Assembly (NCBI GenBank): GCA_910579145.1
Contig: CAJTTQ010000011.1
Coordinates: 1-6,214 of the forward strand
DNA length: 6,214 nt
Source of the DNA: an uncultured Eubacterium sp.
Lineage (GTDB): Bacteria; Bacillota; Clostridia; Lachnospirales; Lachnospiraceae
Direction: 5' to 3'
Shown here: piece by piece, positions 1-6,041 of the stretch
Layout: every line of letters starts with the position of its first letter
Numbering within the stretch: position 1 is the first letter of the stretch
Notes under the pieces: generated by a model
What the model was told of the DNA's origin: nothing
The model's database searches: none
Seen by the model: only the letters and a program-made list of their open reading frames with translations
Program-made: the position numbers and the translations under genes

Positions 1-49
1 AGTCAACTCATCATAAGAATGATGTAACGAAAAAACTAGGACAGCAGAC

Positions 50-2605
50 ATGAAAAAAACGACGGAATGGTACCAGAGCAGCATTTCCATGCTTGAACAA
101 AAGCTCCACACCGATACCGGACACGGCCTGAGTGAAAAAAAAGCCGGTTCGCTGTTAAATAAATACGGAAAAAACCAGCTCGTCCAAAAAAAGCAGGACA
201 GCATACTAAAAAACTTTTTTGACCAGTTTAAGGATTTTATGATCATCACACTACTGATCGCAGCCGCCATTTCGTTCGGTGTTTCGTGGCTGGAACATCA
301 GGTGGATTTCATCGAGCCAGCCATCATACTGGCCATTATCATCATCAATGCGGTTTTGGGCGTCGTTCAGGAGGCAAAAGCCAGGCACTCCCTCGAGGCG
401 CTGAAAAATCTGTCCGCTCCGCTCGCCCTCGTCGTGCGGGACGGTGAGATGAAGCAGATCGACTCGACGCTCCTCGTACCCGGCGACATCATTATCCTCG
501 AAGCCGGAAACCTCGTCCCCGCTGACGCGAGGATCATTTCCGTCATGGGACTCTCCATCGAAGAATCCACGCTGACGGGGGAGACGCACCCGATCGAAAA
601 GATCACGGCGCCGATCGGAACCGATGCCGTCCCGATCGCCGAACAGAAAAATATGGCATTTTCGGGAACGATCGTCGTGTCCGGCCACGGAAAAGCTATC
701 GTGACAGCCACAGGCATGAACACGGAACTCGGCCACATCGCCGGCATGATCTCCGAAGAGTCAGCCCCTGACACGCCGCTCCAGAAAAAATTGAGCCATA
801 CCGGAAAAGTGCTGGGCACGGTGGCTCTCATGATCTGCTTCGCGCTTTTTATCATCGGTATTTTAAATAAACAACCTGTCTTTTCGATGTTTATGACTTC
901 AGTCAGCCTCGGGGTCGCCGCGATCCCGGAAAGCCTGCCCGCGCTCGTCACGATTATGCTCTCTCTCGGCGTCGAGCGCATGGCGAAGCGAAACGCGATC
1001 ATACGGCGTCTGCCGGCCGTCGAAACACTCGGCAGCGCCACGGTCATCTGCTCGGACAAAACCGGCACGCTCACGGAAAACCGTATGACGGTAGCCGAGG
1101 AATACACGATGGATTCCCCGCAGAAACTCTTTACCTGTTTTGCCCTGTGCAACCACGGCATCGATCCGATGGAACAGGCCCTTCTCGAACGGGCCGCCGG
1201 ACTTTCGATCGACACGGACAGCGTGTGCCGCAAATACCGTCTGTTTGATGAGCTTCCCTTTGACTCCAAGCGGAAGATGATGACGACGTTCCACGAAACC
1301 GGATCGGGTGCGCAGAGTATTACGAAAGGCGCACCGGAGATCTTACTGAAACGGTGCAGCCACATCCTCATCGGCGGCCAGGTACGGCCGCTCACGCCGG
1401 GCCTGCGACGTGAGATCGACAACAGGGCAATGTCCTACGCCGCCGATGCCCTGCGCGTTCTCGCGATCGCCTGCCGGGAAGACATCGGAAGCCATCTGCG
1501 CGGCGACAAAGCCTCCTACGAAAGAGATATGACATTTATCGGCCTGGCCGGATTTATTGATCCGCCGAGAAAAGAAGCGGAATTTGCCGTCACAAAATGC
1601 CGGCAGGCCGGCATCCGTCCGGTTATGATCACCGGCGACCACAAGGTCACGGCCTCCGCGATCGCTGCCAAACTCGGGATATGCAAAAGCGCCGACCAGG
1701 TCATGACCGGCGCCGAACTGGACGGCATCAGCGATACGCAGCTCTCCCGCGTCATCTATCAATATCCGGTTTTCGCGCGCGTATCACCCGCGCATAAAGT
1801 GCGGCTCGTCAAAGCGTTCCAGAACAACGGGGAAGTCGTGGCCATGACCGGCGACGGCGTAAACGACGCCCCTGCGCTGCAAAAAGCAGACATCGGCTGC
1901 GCGATGGGAAAGTCGGGGACAGATGTGGCGAAAAATGCCGCCGACATGATCTTGATGGACGATAACTTCGCGACGATCGTCGATGCGGTAGAAGAGGGAC
2001 GCGGTATTTTCCAGAACATAAAAAAAGCCGTTCATTTTCTCCTCTCGTGTAACATCGGAGAGATCATGACGATCTTCGTGGCAATCCTGCTGGGAAAAGC
2101 TTCTCCGCTGCTGCCCGTCCAGCTTTTGTTTATCAATCTCGTGACCGATTCGTTCCCGGCCATCTGCCTGGGACTCGAACCACCGGAGCAAGACATTATG
2201 AAAAAGCCGCCGGTGTGCGCGGCAAAAGGACTGTTCGGCGGCGGAGGCATGTTCACCATTATCGTGGAAGGCATGTTTATCGGGTCACTCGCGCTGTTTG
2301 CCTATATGATCGGCGGGAATCAGGCCGGCAGCACGATGTGTTTTGCCGTACTGTCGCTCTCGCAGCTCATCCACTCCCTGAACATGCGCAGTTCGAACTC
2401 CCTGTTTCAGATCGGGTTCTTTTCAAACAAAAAACTTCTGCTCAGCGTACTTCTATGTATCGCGCTGCAGTGTGCCGTGATCACAATGCCCGCCCTGCAG
2501 ATCATATTCAAGACGACGACGCTGACAAACATGCAGTGGTTTATGGTAGCCGTTCTCGCCCTCCTGCCGGTTCCTTTGGTCGAACTGGAAAAACGGGCCA
2601 GATAA
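50..2605 (+). CDS. P-type IIA ATPase, probable calcium-exporting pump (PMCA/SERCA-like)
   Basis: ATP-driven cation pump of the inner membrane, 851 aa, the usual size for bacterial calcium ATPases. In order: N-terminal cation-ATPase domain; M1-M2 about residues 63-108; actuator loop with TGET (176-179) in place of the commoner TGES; M3 about 254-271; M4 with PESLP (293-297); phosphorylation motif DKTGT with acceptor D336; nucleotide-domain KGAPE (426-430); TGD (528-530); TGDGVND (600-606); M5-M10 to the C-terminus. Ion-site residues known from SERCA are kept: E294 (M4), N668 and E671 (M5), N696, T699 and D700 (M6). The M8 glutamate of SERCA site I appears to be Q772. This pattern favours Ca2+ over Na+/K+, Mg2+ or proton transport, but substrate is inferred. 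The start is ATG with AGGA at 38-41, 7-8 nt upstream. It has no partner gene here and converges on the XRE gene downstream. Confidence 0.93.
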   Translation: MKKTTEWYQSSISMLEQKLHTDTGHGLSEKKAGSLLNKYGKNQLVQKKQDSILKNFFDQFKDFMIITLLIAAAISFGVSWLEHQVDFIEPAIILAIIIINAVLGVVQEAKARHSLEALKNLSAPLALVVRDGEMKQIDSTLLVPGDIIILEAGNLVPADARIISVMGLSIEESTLTGETHPIEKITAPIGTDAVPIAEQKNMAFSGTIVVSGHGKAIVTATGMNTELGHIAGMISEESAPDTPLQKKLSHTGKVLGTVALMICFALFIIGILNKQPVFSMFMTSVSLGVAAIPESLPALVTIMLSLGVERMAKRNAIIRRLPAVETLGSATVICSDKTGTLTENRMTVAEEYTMDSPQKLFTCFALCNHGIDPMEQALLERAAGLSIDTDSVCRKYRLFDELPFDSKRKMMTTFHETGSGAQSITKGAPEILLKRCSHILIGGQVRPLTPGLRREIDNRAMSYAADALRVLAIACREDIGSHLRGDKASYERDMTFIGLAGFIDPPRKEAEFAVTKCRQAGIRPVMITGDHKVTASAIAAKLGICKSADQVMTGAELDGISDTQLSRVIYQYPVFARVSPAHKVRLVKAFQNNGEVVAMTGDGVNDAPALQKADIGCAMGKSGTDVAKNAADMILMDDNFATIVDAVEEGRGIFQNIKKAVHFLLSCNIGEIMTIFVAILLGKASPLLPVQLLFINLVTDSFPAICLGLEPPEQDIMKKPPVCAAKGLFGGGGMFTIIVEGMFIGSLALFAYMIGGNQAGSTMCFAVLSLSQLIHSLNMRSSNSLFQIGFFSNKKLLLSVLLCIALQCAVITMPALQIIFKTTTLTNMQWFMVAVLALLPVPLVELEKRAR

Positions 2606-2623
2606 AACCTATTGTTCCCTTCC

Positions 2624-2685
2624 AGGATAAGATCATAAATCCAGCTCCAGACATTTCCGTAACTGGATTTATGACCTTTCGTCCT
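2624..2685. terminator. Long imperfect hairpin between convergent genes; probable bidirectional transcription barrier
   Basis: The core arms 2631-2644 and 2663-2676 pair over 14 bp with one mismatch (12 bp uninterrupted) around an 18-nt loop. The stem extends outward through 2624-2630 and 2677-2685 with a 2-nt bulge and one G-T pair. It sits between the stop of the ATPase (2605) and the end of the XRE gene, whose stop codon (2669-2671) lies inside the right arm. There is no clear T tract on either strand, so it is not a textbook intrinsic terminator. A stall or RNA 3'-end-protecting structure is an alternative. Confidence 0.55.
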
Positions 2686-3028
2686 GCCTGATCCATTCGT
2701 AGGCGAGTTTAAGCAGTTCCTCTACTTCTTGCAGCGTATTCGGACGGTTACTTTCCATCGCCGCATCCGTTTTTGTATTCCCACTTTGACTAGTCAAAAC
2801 ATGGCTGGCTTTAGCATGGCCCATCATAATGTAATCCGTACTCACTCCCAGCGCCTCGGCAAGTTTCATTAGTGTATGTGCGGAAAACCCTTTTTTATCC
2901 GTCTCGATCTCATATAAAAATTTTACGGAGATATCCGCGCTCTCCGCCAGTCCTTCCCGTGAATACCCCCGTTCTTCCCTTAATTCCCTGACACGCGAAC
3001 CTACTGATTCTTTACTTTTATCACCCAA
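2669..3028 (-). CDS. XRE-family helix-turn-helix transcriptional regulator (119 aa, TTG start)
   Basis: Small DNA-binding protein. Residues about 10-66 form a Cro/CI-type (HTH_3) domain, with the helix-turn-helix around REGLAESADISVKFLYEIE (24-42) and the usual closing segment LAEALGVSTDYIMMG (56-70). A polar linker (71-96) leads to a predicted C-terminal helix, TLQEVEELLKLAYEWIRQ (98-115), possibly for dimerisation. No ligand or protease domain is visible. The start is TTG at 3028-3026: AAGGAG (3043-3038) lies 9 nt upstream and no ATG or GTG in frame fits better. The gene is divergent from agrBD across a 269-bp control region, so it may regulate agrBD, itself, or both; this is inference from position. 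It resembles the partial regulator at the right edge of the window in its post-HTH segment (STDY versus SSDY). Confidence 0.88.
   Translation of the reverse strand: MGDKSKESVGSRVRELREERGYSREGLAESADISVKFLYEIETDKKGFSAHTLMKLAEALGVSTDYIMMGHAKASHVLTSQSGNTKTDAAMESNRPNTLQEVEELLKLAYEWIRQDERS
2785..2798. repeat. 14-bp perfect palindrome inside the XRE gene
   Basis: TTTGACTAGTCAAA is a perfect palindrome centred between 2791 and 2792, inside the codons for the linker of the XRE regulator. Palindromes of this kind are typical operators for dimeric HTH proteins, so an intragenic autoregulatory site is possible. By simple counting, about 0.4 such 14-bp palindromes are expected by chance in 6.2 kb, so the evidence is weak. 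Confidence 0.25.
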
Positions 3029-3037
3029 GAGATACCA

Positions 3038-3043
3038 CTCCTT
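3038..3043 (-). promoter_or_regulatory. Ribosome binding site that fixes the TTG start of the XRE gene
   Basis: AAGGAG on the minus strand, nine bases before TTG at 3028. It is a near-consensus Shine-Dalgarno sequence and the reason for choosing a non-ATG start. Confidence 0.8.
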
Positions 3044-3073
3044 GCTCTATCAACTTTTTATGTAATCTAGTTA

Positions 3074-3082
3074 ATTATACCA
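3074..3082 (-). promoter_or_regulatory. Extended -10 promoter for the XRE gene
   Basis: The minus strand reads TGGTATAAT, a consensus TATAAT (3079-3074) with the TG of an extended -10 element one base before it. No good -35 lies 16-18 bp upstream, which is common for extended -10 promoters. Transcription would begin near 3067, giving a leader of about 40 nt before the TTG start. Confidence 0.6.
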
Positions 3083-3136
3083 CTATTGTTCCGTAGCACC
3101 CTTTTTTTTCCATAAAGTATGTAGATTTTTTACTAA

Positions 3137-3173
3137 TGTGACATAATTCGACATCATTCGACAAAATATGACA
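3137..3173 (-). promoter_or_regulatory. Four tandem 10-bp units with two exact Spo0A boxes (TGTCGAA)
   Basis: The plus strand carries TGTGACA (3137-3143), TTCGACA (3147-3153), TTCGACA (3157-3163) and TATGACA (3167-3173), each exactly 10 bp from the next. Read on the minus strand these are TGTCATA, TGTCGAA, TGTCGAA and TGTCACA. The inner two equal the Spo0A consensus box TGTCGAA and the outer two keep TGTC. Spo0A is known to bind tandem boxes 10 bp apart as a head-to-tail dimer, for example at abrB, and the inner pair here, TGTCGAATGATGTCGAA, has that geometry. The array lies 125-160 bp upstream of agrB and about 60-95 bp upstream of the XRE -10, so either gene or both could be the target. Whether binding activates or represses cannot be told. 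Confidence 0.65.
3138..3167 (+). promoter_or_regulatory. Possible agrBD promoter overlapping the 0A boxes (weak)
   Basis: GTGACA (3138-3143, five of six to TTGACA) and CAAAAT (3162-3167, four of six to TATAAT) are 18 bp apart on the plus strand. If this is the promoter, Spo0A bound to the array would cover it. No better sigma-A or sigma-H match was found between here and agrB, so the assignment is tentative. Confidence 0.25.
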
Positions 3174-3297
3174 CAACCAATGAAACGAAATGCTCTCCTG
3201 TCAAAAATCACCCTCTTTCCTTCTCAACGTGGTAAACTTACGATCAGAACAGGACAAAACCGGATCATGGATCCAGAACACATGGATGGAGTACAGC
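3174..3297 (+). other. Probable untranslated leader of agrBD
   Basis: About 124 bp between the tandem 0A boxes and the agrB start. An upstream extension of the agrB frame exists (from 3190), but it adds residues that do not look like AgrB and it lacks a good ribosome binding site. CATGGAT occurs twice (3266-3272 and 3281-3287), 15 bp apart, just before the start. No riboswitch, strong hairpin or convincing paired LytTR site was seen. Confidence 0.35.
3288..3291 (+). promoter_or_regulatory. Ribosome binding site that fixes the agrB start
   Basis: GGAG lies six bases before ATG at 3298. This favours the start MKAEIKE over the in-frame ATG codons at 3190 and 3286, which have no comparable site. 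Confidence 0.6.
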
Positions 3298-3888
3298 ATG
3301 AAAGCGGAAATAAAAGAACTCTTACTCGAAAAATATACAAAAAAAGAACTTGCCCGACTGCGTTATCTCTACTTGTGCCTGCTGCACGAAGTCAGTAAGT
3401 TCATCCTCCTATATGTGGTCTTCTCCCTTTTACATATGGGAAACGAGTATCTGGCAGCCATCGCCGTATTACTGTCGATCCGTAATTTTTCAGGGGGAAT
3501 CCACTTAGACACGTACTGGGGCTGCTTTTTATTTACTTTTTTCTTTTTGTTCGGAGCGATCGCTGCCTCGCGGACGATCCAGCTCGCGCCGGCCATCCAG
3601 AACGCCGTCCTGCTTGCGGGAGCGCTCATCCTCTTTGTTACCGGGCCAGTCACATCTGACAACCGGCCGGAACTTACCAAACGGCAGCACCGGATTTACA
3701 TGAGTTTAGGCAGCGCTGTTACATTCCTCTATTTTATCCTATTTCTCTGTGAAGAAACCTTTACCTTTCGCAATTTATTTTTTTGGGTAATCGTTTTTCA
3801 AATATTGCAGCTGATCGCTGCCAAAATATATAAGAAAGGAGATCATCATGAAAAGAACAGCACAGAAGGCACTCGTATCACTTTGTAG
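3298..3888 (+). CDS. agrB: AgrB-family membrane peptidase, processes the autoinducer precursor
   Basis: Integral membrane cysteine endopeptidase that cuts the C-terminal tail from AgrD and catalyses ring closure of the signal peptide. With the start at 3298 it is 196 aa, the normal AgrB length. The hallmark segment IRNFSGGIHLDTYWGC (61-76) holds the catalytic pair H69 and C76, the same seven-residue separation as H77 and C84 of Staphylococcus aureus AgrB. The motif GPVTSDNRPEL (116-126) is also typical. Hydrophobic segments lie at about 27-47, 50-64, 75-92, 101-118, 136-152 and 158-177. The last 41 bp overlap agrD, whose ribosome binding site (AAGGAG, 3836-3841) is inside agrB, pointing to translational coupling. 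All family residues I can check are intact. Confidence 0.95.
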   Translation: MKAEIKELLLEKYTKKELARLRYLYLCLLHEVSKFILLYVVFSLLHMGNEYLAAIAVLLSIRNFSGGIHLDTYWGCFLFTFFFLFGAIAASRTIQLAPAIQNAVLLAGALILFVTGPVTSDNRPELTKRQHRIYMSLGSAVTFLYFILFLCEETFTFRNLFFWVIVFQILQLIAAKIYKKGDHHEKNSTEGTRITL

Positions 3889-3979
3889 TCTTGCGGTGGC
3901 TTTAACCCCCTTTTTCTACTGCAGAGGGTCAAGCCTTCTCTTCTTCGGGGAGCCAAAACATCCAGATAAGGAATCATAA
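3848..3979 (+). CDS. agrD: AgrD-like cyclic autoinducer peptide precursor (43 aa)
   Basis: Short precursor of a secreted quorum-sensing peptide, placed directly after agrB as in other agr loci. It shows the three expected parts: a cationic amphipathic N-terminal helix (1-24, MKRTAQKALVSLCSLAVAL then TPFFY), a signal core (about 25-33, CRGSSLLFF), and a charged tail GEPKHPDKES (34-43). The tail matches the xxPxxP spacing of clostridial AgrD tails such as HQPEEP in C. perfringens, so AgrB should cut after F33. Counting back, the residue that normally closes the five-member ring is S29, not cysteine; C25 lies four residues earlier. The product could be a serine lactone (S29-F33) or a nine-residue thiolactone (C25-F33). 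AAGGAG is six bases before the ATG. It overlaps the end of agrB by 41 bp and its stop codon abuts the downstream terminator. Confidence 0.93.
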   Translation: MKRTAQKALVSLCSLAVALTPFFYCRGSSLLFFGEPKHPDKES

Positions 3980-4033
3980 AAAAATGCGGAATTTCACCAG
4001 GCGGTACCTTTCTAGTGAAATTCCGCATTATTT
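3978..4033. terminator. Bidirectional terminator shared by agrBD and the kinase operon
   Basis: Arms 3983-3997 and 4015-4029 form a perfect 15-bp inverted repeat (AATGCGGAATTTCAC and its complement) around a 17-nt loop. Seven A residues at 3978-3984 give a T tract on the minus strand, making it a strong intrinsic terminator for the kinase operon. On the plus strand the tail is ATTATTTC, a weaker terminator for agrBD. It lies between the agrD stop (3979) and the kinase stop (4046-4048). Confidence 0.9.
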
Positions 4034-4045
4034 CATCCATATTTT

Positions 4046-5311
4046 TTAAATAGGAAAACTAATTTTTACGCAAAAACAATTTTTCCCATTTTTCATCTCA
4101 TTACCGACGTCGATACTCCCCTTAAATCTCTTTACGATTTTTTTCACATAGGTGAGTCCAATCCCCCGGTCATTTCCTTTTGTAGAATACCCGTCCTCAA
4201 AAAATTGCTGGTAAACAGAGTGCGGGATTTTTTCGTGCTCGTTGCAAACCTCGATACAGATGTACGATTCTTTTTCAAAGATCGACAGATACACTGTTTC
4301 ATCTTTTTTCCGAAGAAGTACCTCATCCATCGCATTATCCAGCACGTTTCCTATGACCTCGATCAGCATGACATCCGGTATTTCCAAATCCTGCAGACCG
4401 CACGTCAGATTGAGCTGCAGATCGATCCCGTTATCCATCGCCTCGCATGTTTTCTGATAGACATGACCTATGATCAGCGGCCGTTCCAGCACGAGAATGC
4501 GGTTCGGCATCATGTAATGCTCCAGGACTTTTAATTCCCTCGCCTGCTCCCGAACGAGATCGTCATAATTGTCATATACCTCAAACAGCGAATAGATCGC
4601 GTCGATCTGATTCATAAATTTATGCTGCCGGCTCCGTATCAGATCCAGCATCTTCGCATAGGCCTCAGCATATTCCTTTCTAACCTTAATTTCATAACGG
4701 TAGATCGAAATCTTGTAAACCGCGTATAACACGGCTAAAACCGCTAATATGAAATAAGCTCCCTCCATAAAATTTAGTCCTGCGCCGCTCTTAAACAACA
4801 GGATCGTCAAAAATACGATCCCGCCGATGACGGCAATGGCTACGCATCCATTATTTTCTTTGAACCAGCTAAAATTCTTCAGCGGAAGTAAAAACCCCCG
4901 CCGCCGTATCAACAAGCATACGGCGAGTGTCAGGATGCCGATCAAGACAGGAATACACTGCCACAACCAGCTTCCTTTACAGATCAAATAGACTGGTACA
5001 TACAATATCATTTCAAGCATACTAGCTAGTATCACCCCTAACACACAATAACATACTCCCTCTGGAACAGAAAAATGATAATACCAAAATGTGTTCAGTA
5101 TGATCATCCCATAACAGACAAGCAAAAGAAACTCACTTGCCTGAAAGAAATTGATCGCCACCATACAACCCATAACGATCACGCAGGGCAGAATCTGTTT
5201 TAACAAATGACCTGTTTTTCTTCTGTCAGCAAAAGAGGATAGGATTACAAGTACGCTGCCCAGTTCAAACAAACTCGCGACAACCGCGGCGGCAGCATCT
5301 AACCACACCAT
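4046..5311 (-). CDS. AgrC-like membrane sensor histidine kinase (GHKL, HPK10-type)
   Basis: Probable receptor for the cyclic peptide, 421 aa. The N-terminal half is a polytopic membrane sensor with about six or seven hydrophobic segments between residues 6 and 203, as in AgrC. A coiled linker (205-228) leads to the phosphoacceptor segment RSRQHKFMNQI, with H230 and N234. The ATPase domain (HATPase_c_5 type) has the N box GNVLDNAMDE (321-330), the FEDGYSTKG segment (371-379) and the G box DRGIGL (381-386). Related kinases usually have an acidic residue after the phosphoacceptor His; here it is K231. ATG at 5311 is preceded by GGAGG (5326-5322, 10 nt away) inside the response-regulator gene, and the two genes overlap by 13 nt. 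Its 3' end faces agrD across a shared terminator. Peptide specificity is inferred from location. Confidence 0.88.
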   Translation of the reverse strand: MVWLDAAAAVVASLFELGSVLVILSSFADRRKTGHLLKQILPCVIVMGCMVAINFFQASEFLLLVCYGMIILNTFWYYHFSVPEGVCYCVLGVILASMLEMILYVPVYLICKGSWLWQCIPVLIGILTLAVCLLIRRRGFLLPLKNFSWFKENNGCVAIAVIGGIVFLTILLFKSGAGLNFMEGAYFILAVLAVLYAVYKISIYRYEIKVRKEYAEAYAKMLDLIRSRQHKFMNQIDAIYSLFEVYDNYDDLVREQARELKVLEHYMMPNRILVLERPLIIGHVYQKTCEAMDNGIDLQLNLTCGLQDLEIPDVMLIEVIGNVLDNAMDEVLLRKKDETVYLSIFEKESYICIEVCNEHEKIPHSVYQQFFEDGYSTKGNDRGIGLTYVKKIVKRFKGSIDVGNEMKNGKNCFCVKISFPI

Positions 5312-6039
5312 TCCATATACGCCTCCCTAAACTGCTTCAGCATCCTTCCACCGATGGACACCACATCTTCTGTTCCTCTGAGATACACTTCCCTGTTCCT
5401 GAAATCAATGCTGTCGATATACTTCGGATTTACCGCCGTACCGTACGTAGGCATGAGGAACAAGGTGTGTTTGATCTTACGTAAAAAAGTTTTTGCCGAA
5501 AGATTTGGTATGATAATCGTATCATCTACTGTATATATGTATAGAGTTCCCCTCCGGTTGGCAAAATAGATCACTTCATCCACGTACACCATATATCCGA
5601 TCCCGTCATGACGGAGCGGGATGTACTCGCGCTGTTTATGCTTATTTCCAAAGGTAATCCCCTCGATCACCTCCGATATGCGCCTCTTGATGATTTCGCC
5701 GTCGCCGATTGGCTTTTCTATATAATCATAACAATGTACCCGTTTTAACAACTGGGGCTCCAGTCCGGATAATACCGTAATAAAAATGATGGGCGTCAGT
5801 CTGTATTTCACATGCTCTCTCATCGAATCCGCAAAAACGATACCTGAATTATCATTTTTCCTGTCCGGTTCCAGCACGATATCGATCAGAAACAGGTCAA
5901 TTTCCTTTTCCCATGCACACATATAGGCATCTGCCCGTTTTCCAAAATCACAAATTTCACCATCGGGAGTGCACGAGCGAACGATCTTCACCAATGCCTT
6001 CCGCGTTTTCTCATTATCTTCCAATATCAGCACTCTCAT
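5299..6039 (-). CDS. AgrA-like response regulator with LytTR DNA-binding domain
   Basis: Cytoplasmic response regulator of 246 aa, close to the length of AgrA. The receiver domain (1 to about 125) has acidic residues E7 and D8, phosphoacceptor D53 in FLIDI, T88, and K109 in EKP. The LytTR domain covers about 138-244, with YMVYVDEVIYFANRRGTLYI (149-168) as the clearest motif. LytTR domains bind paired direct repeats, but no convincing pair was found in the agrBD control region. The start is ATG at 6039, with AGGTGA (6054-6049) nine bases upstream inside the preceding gene. Only 2 nt separate it from that gene, and its end overlaps the kinase start, so the pair should be made together. Partner assignment to the adjacent kinase is strong; a target at agrBD is inferred. 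Confidence 0.9.
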   Translation of the reverse strand: MRVLILEDNEKTRKALVKIVRSCTPDGEICDFGKRADAYMCAWEKEIDLFLIDIVLEPDRKNDNSGIVFADSMREHVKYRLTPIIFITVLSGLEPQLLKRVHCYDYIEKPIGDGEIIKRRISEVIEGITFGNKHKQREYIPLRHDGIGYMVYVDEVIYFANRRGTLYIYTVDDTIIIPNLSAKTFLRKIKHTLFLMPTYGTAVNPKYIDSIDFRNREVYLRGTEDVVSIGGRMLKQFREAYMEWCG

Positions 6040-6041
6040 CC

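Noticed and set aside
9..24. Small hairpin CATCAT-AAGA-ATGATG before the ATPase
   Set aside because: A six-bp A/T-rich stem at the window edge is readily produced by chance, and no promoter can be placed around it.
367..1422. 351-codon minus-strand frame inside the ATPase gene
   Set aside because: It is antisense to a fully conserved P-type ATPase; its length reflects the GC-rich codon use of that gene, and the product is Ser/Arg-rich without any domain.
3049..3057. Possible LytTR-type binding site (minus strand AAAGTTGAT)
   Set aside because: It fits the nine-base half-site, but no second direct repeat occurs at the needed 21-23 bp distance, and it lies downstream of the XRE promoter.
3131..3180. 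Tandem 10-bp repeats as iterons or a CRISPR-like array
   Set aside because: The units are too short and few for CRISPR, and there is no replication gene nearby; exact TGTCGAA heptamers at 10-bp steps fit Spo0A boxes better.
3190..3297. Upstream extension of agrB giving a 232-aa protein
   Set aside because: The extra 36 residues are not hydrophobic or AgrB-like, and the ATG at 3298 has GGAG six bases upstream and yields the normal family length.
3168..3398. 76-codon reading frame overlapping the agrB start
   Set aside because: It lies out of frame over agrB, its product is low-complexity basic sequence with no recognisable domain, and it has no ribosome binding site.
3846..4040. 64-codon minus-strand frame opposite agrD
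   Set aside because: It spans the terminator hairpin and is antisense to agrD; the protein has no family features.
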